A DNA stretch of 64,000 nucleotides from positions 333,000-396,999 of the forward strand of contig QANU01062782.1 in assembly GCA_003254905.1 (NCBI GenBank), written 5' to 3'. The stretch comes from Nissolia schottii. Taxonomy: Eukaryota; Streptophyta; Magnoliopsida; Fabales; Fabaceae. Made by a program: the position numbers and the translations under genes. A model generated the notes under the pieces. It was not told the DNA's origin. It worked only from the letters and a program-made list of their open reading frames with translations, and ran no database searches. Positions 25,001 through 34,466 of this stretch are shown one piece after another; the stretch's first letter is position 1; the number at the start of each line of letters is the position of its first letter.

Positions 25001-26369
25001 GGGTTAATTAAGTTTTTCATCCCTGTAATTTGGGAAAGTTTGGTTTTGGTCCCTCTATGGAGATTTTCATCCTTGCTAACGTCTGGGACCTGAGGGTGCT
25101 GACGTGGCCGTTAGCCCCGCAGACATGGCATGATCCGGTTCACCGACCCATCAGCCCATAACCCGATTCACTTAGACCCAACCCGGTTCTTAAAAAAAAA
25201 AAAAAACAGAAACTATTTCAAATCCCTAATTCCCAAATCCACCTTCTACCTCCCGCATCCTCTCCACCCAGCTCCGCCCTCCGTCCCTGTGTCCTGCCCG
25301 TCGTCGTCGCCGTTGCCAACGTGCCTCGGCCATCATCGTCGCCTGCCTGCCCTCGTCGCTGGCGGGACTTGGTGTTGATGAAGATGACAACTTTTCTCAG
25401 TTGTGGATCTGAGTTTTATTTTTGGGTGGTAGTTTTCCTTTTTTTATTTTTTCTCTTAGACCCACGTCTAATTCTTTTGATTTGTTGATTCTTTTCTTTG
25501 AATCATCATGTGTGCAGTAAATGTAGTTCATATGTTAGCTGGGATTGCATGTTTGGTGTCTCAATGATTTCAAATTTAAAGAGAATTGCAAAACACAGTT
25601 ATTTATGGCTATATTTACGGATCTGCTGGGAAACCAATTTTTTTAATATTTCTCTTGAAATATGATTTGCAGCAAACCATGAGTGGGGTAGACGACTCCT
25701 TCGTCAAGTTCTATTTTATTTTCAATTTTTTTTCTAGATCTAGGTTACTGTTTTCGAATTGATTTTTAATTGGAAAAATCACAGATCTAGATTTTTGTAA
25801 TGAGTGGCTGTGATTCGATTTTTGAAGGGAAGGTCCACTCCCTTTACGAAGATCTTGGTCATGGTGGCGAGGACCACATCGAGGTGGATGATGTGGGGGT
25901 GGTGGAGCCTACTCATGAGTGAGGCACCGCCGACGCCGTCAGGGGCGGTGTACCAACGTTGGGAGCTGCAACAAAATGTGACTACCAAGTTTGCCGGAAA
26001 AGTTTGACGGACGAGCACGGCCACGGGATGGAGGCGACGGCGACGGCAACGGGCAGGACACGGGGAGGAGGGCGGAGCTGGGTGGAGAGGATGCGGGAGG
26101 TAGAAGGTGGATTTGGGAATTAGGGATTTGAAATTGTTTCTTGTTTTTTTAAAGAACCGGGTCGGGTCTAAGTGAACCGGGTCATGCCACGTGGCGAGTC
26201 CACGTGGCACGCCACGTCTGCAGGGCTAACGGCCACGTCAACACCGTCAGGTCCTAGACGTTAACAGGGACTAAAATCAAATTGTCAAATTTTACAGGGA
26301 CTAAAATCTCCATAGAGGTACCAAAACCAAACTTTTCCAAATTACAGGAATGAAAAACTTAATTAACCC
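25001..26369. mobile_element. Mutator-like element (Pack-MULE) with about 330-bp inverted ends
   Basis: The left arm (25001-25320) and right arm (about 26010-26369) are near-identical inverted copies, starting GGGTTAATTAAG and containing 'gacgtggccgttagccc'. The element is flanked by a 9-bp target duplication, TTGATTTTA on the left and TTAATTTTA on the right (8 of 9 matching), which is the Mutator size. No transposase inside. The interior carries a minus-strand kinase scrap (listed separately). The inner part of both arms contains GC-rich, coding-like CCTCCCGCATCC sequence, so the arms may themselves include captured leader sequence. Confidence 0.85.
25840..25990 (-). pseudogene. captured CIPK/SnRK3 protein kinase fragment
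   Basis: The minus strand encodes [20 protein letters not shown] followed by MTKIFV. This matches the kinase N-lobe of CBL-interacting protein kinases (family pattern EI..[28 protein letters not shown]). The match starts inside the helix-C region and stops before the hinge, so no catalytic residues are present. It lies entirely inside the MULE at 25001-26369. The assignment rests on about 30 residues read by eye. Confidence 0.55.
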
Positions 26370-26788
26370 TTAATTTTATAAAAAAAATGTGTTTGATATC
26401 AACCCAATAACTATTTTTTTTAAAAAAATTAAATTTAAGCAAATTTTTAATCCAATTTTTTTCTCTTTTCACATCAATGTACTTTTAATTTCCATCAAGT
26501 CACTTTTCACTTTCTATCAATTTTTTATGTTCATGATTCTTTCTCATTTAAAATCTCTACTCTTATTCAAATTATAGCCTTTTTTTATTTTTACTTTGCC
26601 TTGTTATATCTATTGTCGAATAATAAATGAAAACACCAATTGTTTAGGGTAATAAAATGATTTAGGTCTATTCTCTACATTGTAGCTTCAGTTTCAGTTG
26701 TAATGTTTATGCTCCGTGATTTTAATTTTAGATGTATGCAATTATTAATTTGTATGTTGGCAGCCAATCCCTAATATAATAAACAAAA

Positions 26789-26990
26789 ATGCTACATGTA
26801 CACCCATACACACAACATTAATAATGCACAAATTTTATTCTCATGAGTGCACAAACATTACACACTTATAGATGATATTCTCAATTATACTTAATTAAGT
26901 GCACAAACATTACAGGCATTAAAACACAAACTTTATGTATATAAATATAGGGTGTATATTTTTTGGTGTACGTGTAGTAGGGCTCTATAA
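26789..26990 (+). mobile_element. MITE, copy 1 of the GCTACATGTACACC family
   Basis: Left end 'atgctacatgtacaccc'; right end read in reverse 'cctactacacgtacacc'. It aligns over its length with 53861-54090: 'attaataatgcacaaa', 'gtgcacaaacatta', 'ttaaaacacaaac', 'ttatgtatataa'. About 200 bp, no coding capacity. Confidence 0.75.
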
Positions 26991-27654
26991 TAAATGGCAC
27001 AACTACCATTTAACAATTCAATAATTTATTTGATAATTTAAATTTTGATAATTTATTATTATTTTACATAAACTTATTTTATTAATATTCATTAATTTAT
27101 TTAATTATTTTAGCATGATAAATATTGATAATTTGTATAGTATTTTTAAGCTAGTTTTAAATTAGTTGCGAACCAAACATAATTCAACCAAAAAAAAAAA
27201 GTTTTTATTTAGGTTCACAAAATTAGTTATATTTTATATCTAGCCAAACTGGTTCTTAAAATTACTAAAGACTCTCTAACATTAAAACTAATCACCAACA
27301 TTTGTTGTTATTTCAAGTGGGTATATATTTATACTTGTTAGAAAGGTCTCAAAATTAGTATATGATATGAATGAAAAAAATCTAGTAAAAATGAAGTTGA
27401 GGTAAAATTCTATTGACAAAATTTATCGGCATATGATATTTTTTTAGTGGTAGTGTATCCAATCTCTCTAAGAATGATTAGTTATCTATCATTATGATTA
27501 CGAAGTAAAAGAAGAGTCTCACTTTATCCTCTAAAATGATCTTCTATCATTGTCCAAAAAAAATAATTAAATATAATTTTACAAAATGACACCAAATTTG
27601 TGCCAAAAAGTCAAACTAAACTAAAAGGAGGCCTACAAACTTAGTTCATAAACA
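26991..27654. other. intergenic, AT-rich, no gene seen
   Basis: AT-rich DNA with no recognisable coding, repeat or RNA feature. Confidence 0.5.
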
Positions 27655-27826
27655 AGCCGAATGGCCCAACACCCATTGGGCCGAAAGAGGGTTTACACAA
27701 ACCCTAAACGGCTTTCATCAACATACCCATCCGCTCGCACTATAAACATGGTTCAGGGTCTCTACATTTTAGGGTTACGCCGTTCATCGCTCGTGTGTGA
27801 TTCAGCAGCTTCGGCAAGCAGGCAAG
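27655..27826 (+). promoter_or_regulatory. RPL35A promoter and leader: site II and telo-box motifs
   Basis: Contains paired site II motifs ('aatggcccaac' and 'attgggccg', about 10 bp apart), then a telo-box ('aaaccctaaac') and a second 'tttagggtta' close to the ATG. This is the same motif set and order seen upstream of RPL27 at 14268-14464. Confidence 0.7.
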
Positions 27827-28891
27827 ATGGTGAAGGGTCGCCAAGGAGAGCGCGTCAGGTATTCTTCCATTCTCTAGCTTTTTCCCTTTCTATACCAATT
27901 CATCGTCAATCTTAGCTGTGCTTGCTTTATCGTGTTGGTCTTGTGAATGGACTCTTCATGTTTAGTTGGTTAGGGTTCTTAGCTTCTAATCTTAAATGGT
28001 TTCATCATCCTTGAACTACTACTAGTTTGTAGTGTAATTAAATTTCTATTTTGGGGTTCTTGGAACTTGGAAGGGTCTGGTTTGGAGATGATCATCTGAA
28101 TTTGGCTGGCGTAGCTGTTGCAGTTGGTAATGATTTCGTGGCTACTCTCTCAGTAGAAGATATCTTATTTGGAGAAAGTAATTTTTTCATTTCGGCTAGG
28201 GAAGTTATGTTCCTTGCTGTGTAAAGTGATTACTATAGTGGTTCAGCATTTCTGGATGAATTTTTCCCCCCAATATGAGGTTCTTGATAAATATTTATAC
28301 GTGTGTGTATATATGTATATGTTGTTCATTCCTTCGTGAATGTCCATTGCTCTTAGTTAATCATTTTTACATCATCTCTTGATATAAATTAAGCTAACAA
28401 TGTTCTTTTCTTCCTTTTGATTTAGACTCTACGTAAGGGGTACAATCCTTGGATACAAAAGGTAAAAGCATCATTCCCTGGGTATTAGTTTTACTAGTTT
28501 TATGCCTCCCTTTACTCATTTTGTCTCTTGGTGCTTTTCAGATCCAAGTCAAACCAATACCCAAACACATCTCTGATCCAAGTTGAGGGAGTGAACACCA
28601 AGGAGGAGGTGGCATGGTATGCTGGCAAGCGAATGGCATATATCTACAAGGCCAAAGTCAAGAAGAATGGAACCCATTACCGCTGCATCTGGGGTAAGGT
28701 CACAAGGCCGCACGGTAACAGTGGTATTGTTCGTGCAAAATTCAAGTCAAATCTTCCACCCAAATCAATGGTAATGACTTGGCAACATTAGTGTTGTTAT
28801 AAACACTTGCTTTTTTTTGGTATATTGATTGAGTTTTGATGTTTTGCAGGGAGCACGGGTGAGAGTGTTCATGTATCCAAGTAACATATAA
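27827..28891 (+). CDS. RPL35A: 60S ribosomal protein L35a (eL33)
   Basis: Structural protein of the large cytosolic ribosomal subunit. Coding exons 27827-27858, 28426-28461, 28542-28770 and 28850-28891 join in frame to 112 aa, the usual plant length. The start is [16 protein letters not shown] and the end [12 protein letters not shown]; the core [20 protein letters not shown] is typical. All borders are GT/AG. A further intron appears to lie in the 3' UTR (donor 'ggtaaac' just after the stop at 28892, acceptor 'ttgcag' before 29161), with a last non-coding exon from 29161. The gene looks intact. The 87-aa open frame at 28528 is just exon 3 read through. Confidence 0.95.
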
Positions 28892-29221
28892 GGTAAACTC
28901 ACCTGTACTGATATATTTTTCTCTCTATTTGGTTGTCTTCTTTTCTATTCCCCAATTACAGTAACTTTCTTGGAATTTCTATGTTAGATTACCTATTGCA
29001 ATTATGTATGTGTTATTGTCCAGGGATTGATCAGTGACCATTCATTCAAAATTCCCTTTAAAGTAATGAATTGTAAAACCAGTCTCTACATCATAATGTT
29101 CACAATTGTACTTAGTGTAGTTTAACATGTTCTCATTTTTCATTTGAAAATTTGGTTGCAGGTTCTGATGGTCAGACAGATACCTGTAGAATTCACATCA
29201 AGCTCTAGGCACAAGGATTTC

Positions 29222-30059
29222 TGTTTCTTTTCGATAAGTTTACTGTCGTTTGTGTTTGTAACTGCGGAGCAGAATTTTGGTTGAGACAGTGGTAGGAATG
29301 GTATTTCTATATTTTGTGTTGGCGCCTATGAAGATTATATTATTCATGAATGATTATGAAAGTGTGTGGCCTTGGTTTATTTACTATTGTTTTTATCTTT
29401 AGCTCTTAATATTTGATCTGTCAACATGGTTGAAAGTTGCTTAGCAAATAACAGAAGATATAGCAAATTGAGTCACCGGAATTATGGAGATGCATAAATA
29501 AGACATTTATTGTTGTGTTTGTGAGTTGAGTTTAGGAGGAAAATTAAAGGTTTTGGTGGGCTAATGGTTTTTAAAATCGTGATTAAGTCTTAAATTTTTT
29601 TTTTCTGAAACAACTCGAAAACGTAGATAATTTTTGAATGATAATCTAGATTTCAGTACCACTCGTTATCAATTTCTAAGTTGAAGGTAGAAGAAATGGT
29701 TTCTAAAAATATCCTCAGTATTATGAACTTGATAAAAATTAGTATTTTAAACAATTTTTCTCAACTCAGACAGAGCGACTAGGCCACTGCAATTATCTTA
29801 CCTGATTTTTTTTTTAACGTGGAGTAGAGTGCTCAAATTAATCGGGTTATGGATCTGTGGGAGAGGGGGATCCTCAATCCAAAATTAATCTTGACTGATA
29901 TTAGTAATCTTTGCCAAGCTATTGGTTGCTACTTGCTAGGATGGGAAAATAAACAAGATTCAAACTGTAACCCAATAGCCGTACAATCACAAATAATCAA
30001 ATGGAAATAAGAAGGTTGACTATGATAGTGATGAAAAACATTGATCACTTCTAAACTAT
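29222..30059. other. intergenic: RPL35A 3' UTR and unassigned DNA
   Basis: The first 150 bp are likely the RPL35A 3' UTR. The rest has no recognisable feature, up to the LINE remnant. Confidence 0.45.
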
Positions 30060-31170
30060 AGATGTTTCCGAAGAGCATTTCATTTACAAACTAGAGGCCA
30101 AGTACTTGCCCAATCTCTTTTGCCAAACGACCCTCAGCATATCTTTCCATTATCCATTTTACTACCGCCAAACAGTAACCCAACCCATCTCTAAAAATAG
30201 CTCCTATACTTCAATTATAATCATCAATTTTGCAGGCATCTGTGTTCAACTTGTAGGCTCCTGTATGGAGTGGCTTGCATTTGGTTTCCCTAGCTTCGTT
30301 TCTGACTAGTTCCTCCGCTGGTGGGTGTAGTTCGGTCATTAGCCACCTTAAATTTCATGAGCATGGTAACAGACATCACCAGGAGCTTCCGAAAATCAAT
30401 TTCAGCATTTTCGAAAAACAACTCGTTTCTCGCGATCCACACTCCATGGAGGGGGTTTAGAAGTGATCGAGGATTTGCACCATCGCCCCAGATCTTGGTT
30501 TGATAGGGATAGTGGTGACATGAACCAAAGCAAACGGATATTATCACAGCCAAAAATGGTATGAAGAGTTGTCTGTAGGGCTTGCAAGCATCAAGGACTT
30601 AGATTATTTCCCGCAATTCCTCTTCATTCCAAGTTACCTTTCATTGGGAGGATATCATGCATCATACGCCAAAAAAAAATCTTGCTCTATCAAAATTTAG
30701 ACCAGAGATGATTTTCAATCAATGTTGTTGTGCTATTCTCCCCTATTGCTCTATCTGAAACATGAACAAAATGATAAACATTATGAATTCTGAACTCACC
30801 ATCCCAAGAGCCACTTCATCAAAAACGGTCTCTTCTAGGCGCAATTGGCAAGGGAAGAGCCAATATTTTTGTGAAGATTCAAACATCAAATCTTCTATCC
30901 ACCTCATGGTATCAAAATCAATCAATTCTTGAACTCTGGCATCGCTGTCCAAAATAATGGGGGGACTCCATAATTTGTGAACATTTTGCATTGGTATCCA
31001 ATTGTCTTTCCATATCTTGATGTTGGAATCTGAGGCTACTCTCAAGTGACCATTGGTTGTAAGACCCAAAACGAAGAGTACGCCAAGTAAAGCTCAAGAC
31101 ATGTCCAAACATCGTTGTGAGGGAAGTATTTAGAGCTCTTGCAACAATAGAATCCCGACTTTAGTCTCTC
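30060..31170 (-). pseudogene. L1-type LINE ORF2 remnant (post-RT and RNase H region)
   Basis: On the minus strand, pieces in different frames read as follows: '..FTWRTLRFG' then NIKIWKDNWIPM..LWSPP (the G.. NIKIWKDPWLP segment after the reverse transcriptase core), a zf-RVT-like stretch, 'GVWIARNELFFENA' (the WxARNxxxF block), and 'GAYKLNTDAC' (start of the RNase H domain with its first Asp). This order is that of plant L1 LINE ORF2. Frame changes and stops show it is dead. The RT core itself is not present. Confidence 0.65.
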
Positions 31171-31288
31171 GTTACAAGAATGAAATTTTATTCGTGTTAA
31201 TTTTTTTATCATTCAACTTGAATTTGAAACATTACTCCAAAAGATAAATACTCTCATACTTATGAATAAAAAAGTAATATTGGTGGTG

Positions 31289-31323
<35 letters not shown>

Positions 31324-31902
31324 ATAGATTCTGGATAAATCATTTTGGTAGATTTATCTCTCCACTCTCTTATTCGTGATAAATCAGTCATACTTTTTTC
31401 AATAAACCAACATCCTTGTTGGTATTCCTCCCGTTTATCTATCTATCTCTCTCTATATATGTATATATATTTCTCCATATTTATGAAAATTTTATCTTCC
31501 ACCTAAAAAATCTCAACTCTCTTTGTAAAGTTTGATTTTGTAAGATATTTTTATTAAAAATCACTTAGTCTTTCATCTTTTAGAAATTGGGTATTACTAG
31601 TTTTTTTTTTAAAAAAAATATCTTAATTTATTTTTTTAAACTATTTCTTGACTATCTCTCCTCCAAAAATAAATAAGTTACGATTAAAATAAAAATTACG
31701 TACAAGAAGAGAGGGGAGAGAGAAACAAATTGGATTCAAGTCATATACACTCTCTTCCGTGAGATAAACCCAGAACGGCCTCTAAGTTCCAGGGTTTTTT
31801 GCCGGCTACAACTCCAATTGCTCCCTCCCACCAATAAATTCTCTGTAAGCAATCTTTTATCACTATCAGCTTTGTTTTTCTATTGCTGCTTCATATTATT
31901 CA
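31171..31902. other. intergenic and leader of the EMB2217-like gene
   Basis: AT-rich, with a (TA)n tract at about 31291-31322. The last ~150 bp, with CT-rich patches, probably form the promoter and 5' UTR of the downstream gene. Confidence 0.45.
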
Positions 31903-34407
31903 ATGATTCGTCATCGAAAATTGCTCTCTACCACTACCAATCTCCGCAGACTCACCCATTATCTCCCCCTTCTCTCCCCCTCTTGCTCCTTCATTTCCCC
32001 GATACCCTTTGAGCAAAAGTTTAGATTTTTGACCTACACAACCAAATTCAGTTCCATTCCTCAGAGGTATTCTGTTCCACACAACGACATCGTTCGGAGA
32101 ATCCCAGGTTTCTGCAAAGATTCCAGCTTTGTGGGGCAGCTTTGCCTAATCAGATGTTACTGCCATGGCGGTGGGCCTAAGGAGTGGACCGAGGATATTG
32201 AGTACTTGGACGAATCGGGCAGTGTTCTTTACAAGGGTAAGGGCATAAGGTCCGTGGAGCCAGGGATTGATGATCATGTGATGGTGGGTGAGGTCAAGAA
32301 GCCCTTGTTGAATACAGCGGCGGTTGCGAAAATAGTTGAGGTTGTCAAGAGGTGGAAATGGGGGCCGGAGTTGGAGACCCAATTGGACAAGCTCCAGTTT
32401 GTGCCTAACATGACTCACATCACTCAAGCCTTGAAGGTCATCAATGATAGTGATGCATGCTTGAGCTTGTTTCGGTGGGCGAAGCGGCAATCTTGGTATT
32501 CGTCGAGTGACGAGTGTTATGTTACGTTGTTCGATTGTTTGAACCAGCGTAGGGATTTCGATGGGATACAGTCATTGTTTGATGAGATGGTTGGTGATTC
32601 TGCCAATAGTGGGGCTTCCTTGTCTGTTGCGTATAATCGAGTGATTCGGTACTTGGCTAAGGCTGAGAAGCTGGAGGTCTCGTTTTGCTGCTTTAAGAAA
32701 ATACAGGATGCCGGCGGTGAAGTTGATACTGAAACATATAATTCCCTGCTTACTTTGTTTTTGAACAAGGGTTTGCCTTATAAGGCATTCGAGATATATG
32801 AGAGCATGGAAAAAGGCAATTGTTTATTGGATGGTTCTACTTATGAATTGATGATCCCAATCCTGGCCAAGTCAGGCCGTCTTGATGCTGCTTTCAAACT
32901 CTTCCAAGAAATGAAAGGAAGAGATTTCCGGCCAGGTTTAAACATCTTTACATCACTTGTTGATTCGATGGGGAAGGCAGGGAGACTAGACAGTGCAATG
33001 AAGGTTTACTCGGAGATGCGAGGTTACAGGTACAAGCCACCCCCAACTATATATGTTTCATTAATTGAATCTTATGTGAAGTCTGGAAAGTTAGAAACTG
33101 CTCTTAGGCTTTGGGATGAGATGAAGAAAGCAGGGTTCAGGCCAAACTTTGGGTTGTACACATTGATCATCGAGTCCCATGCAAAATCAGGTAAGCTTGA
33201 CATCGCTATGTCTGCATTTACAGATATGGAGAAGGCAGGATTTCTACCCACCCCATCTACGTATGCTTGTCTGTTGGAAATGCATGCTGCATCAGGACAG
33301 ATAGATCATGCCATGAGGCTGTACAACTCGATGACTAATGCTGGTTTGAGGCCTGGTCTAAGCACTTATACTGTTCTATTGACCCTACTGGCTAATAAGA
33401 AGCTGGTAGATGTGGCTGCCAAAATCCTACTTGAAATGAAGGCCATGGGATATTCCGTGGATGTCACAGCTAGTGATGTTCTGATGGTGTACATTAAGGA
33501 AGGTTCAGTCGATCTTGCTTTGAGGTGGCTGCGTTTCATGGGTTCATCGGGGATCAGAACCAATAATTTCATAATCAGGCAGTTGTTTGAGTCGTGCATG
33601 AAGAACAGCTTATATGAGTCAGCCAAGCCTCTTCTTGAAACATATGTTAACACTGCTGCAAAAGTTGACTTGATACTTTACACCTCCATCTTAGCTCATC
33701 TTATTAGGTGCCAGGAAGAGCAGAATGAGAGGCATTTGATGTCTATCCTTAGTGCTACAAAGCATAAGGCACACTCTTTTATGTGTGGACTTTTCTGTGG
33801 CCCAGAACAGAGGGGACAACCAGTGTTATCTTTTGTCAGGGAATTCTTTCAAGGTATTGATTATGAAATTGATGAAGGTGCTGCAAAGTACTTTGTCAAT
33901 GTTCTTCTCAATTACCTTGTCCTCATGGGGCAGATAAATCGAGCTCGATGTGTTTGGAAGGTTGCCTACGAGAATAAACTTTTCCCGAAGGCTATCGTTT
34001 TTGATCAGCACATTGCTTGGTCCCTTGATGTTAGAAACTTGTCAGTCGGAGCTGCTCTTATAGCAGTGGTGCACACTCTTCACAGGTTCCGGAAGCGCAT
34101 GCTATATTATGGTATTGTCCCAAGACGGATTAAATTGGTGACGGGACCCACTTTAAAGATTGTTGTTGCGCAGATGTTGAGCTCAGTAGAGTCTCCATTT
34201 GAGGTCAGCAAGGTGGTTCTTAGGGCCTCAGGAGATTCTGTCATGGAGTGGTTTAAGAAACCAATAGTTCAGCAATTTCTTCTGAACGAAATTCCGTCTA
34301 GAGCTGATATCTTGATGCACAGGCTCAACATACTTTTCCCCAGTTCGGCACCTGAACTTAGATCTTTAACCCCACCTAAACCTCTCATTGGTGGCAGGGC
34401 AGTGTAA
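31903..34407 (+). CDS. EMB2217: PPR-SMR protein, EMB2217 (At1g79490)-like
   Basis: P-class PPR protein with a C-terminal SMR-like region, predicted mitochondrial. Its Arabidopsis relative is needed for embryo development. A single 834-aa exon. The N-terminus is basic and Ser/Thr/Leu-rich (MIRHRKLLSTTTNLRRL..), fitting a presequence. A conserved family block precedes the repeats (KRWKWGPELETQLDKLQFVP). About ten tandem P-type PPR motifs follow (for example KPPPTIYVSLIESYVKSGKL, TPSTYACLLEMHAASGQ). The last ~200 aa contain the very conserved tail YFVNVLLNYLVLMGQINRAR.. and ..AAL-IAVVHTLHRFRKRML. The start is the first ATG of the frame and fits the family length. Just after the stop there is a 45-bp near-perfect duplication of the end of the gene. 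Confidence 0.93.
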   Translation: MIRHRKLLSTTTNLRRLTHYLPLLSPSCSFISPIPFEQKFRFLTYTTKFSSIPQRYSVPHNDIVRRIPGFCKDSSFVGQLCLIRCYCHGGGPKEWTEDIEYLDESGSVLYKGKGIRSVEPGIDDHVMVGEVKKPLLNTAAVAKIVEVVKRWKWGPELETQLDKLQFVPNMTHITQALKVINDSDACLSLFRWAKRQSWYSSSDECYVTLFDCLNQRRDFDGIQSLFDEMVGDSANSGASLSVAYNRVIRYLAKAEKLEVSFCCFKKIQDAGGEVDTETYNSLLTLFLNKGLPYKAFEIYESMEKGNCLLDGSTYELMIPILAKSGRLDAAFKLFQEMKGRDFRPGLNIFTSLVDSMGKAGRLDSAMKVYSEMRGYRYKPPPTIYVSLIESYVKSGKLETALRLWDEMKKAGFRPNFGLYTLIIESHAKSGKLDIAMSAFTDMEKAGFLPTPSTYACLLEMHAASGQIDHAMRLYNSMTNAGLRPGLSTYTVLLTLLANKKLVDVAAKILLEMKAMGYSVDVTASDVLMVYIKEGSVDLALRWLRFMGSSGIRTNNFIIRQLFESCMKNSLYESAKPLLETYVNTAAKVDLILYTSILAHLIRCQEEQNERHLMSILSATKHKAHSFMCGLFCGPEQRGQPVLSFVREFFQGIDYEIDEGAAKYFVNVLLNYLVLMGQINRARCVWKVAYENKLFPKAIVFDQHIAWSLDVRNLSVGAALIAVVHTLHRFRKRMLYYGIVPRRIKLVTGPTLKIVVAQMLSSVESPFEVSKVVLRASGDSVMEWFKKPIVQQFLLNEIPSRADILMHRLNILFPSSAPELRSLTPPKPLIGGRAV

Positions 34408-34466
34408 GCAGTCTTGATATCTAAACCTCTCACTGGGGCAGGGCAGTGTAAGCAGTCTTGATATCT
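34378..34466 (+). repeat. tandem duplication spanning the EMB2217 stop codon
   Basis: The unit 'aaacctctcattggtggcag' ... 'gcagtcttgatatct' (34378-34422) is followed directly by a second copy (34423-34466) with one substitution and a 1-bp deletion. The second copy is non-coding because the stop lies in the first. Confidence 0.9.
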
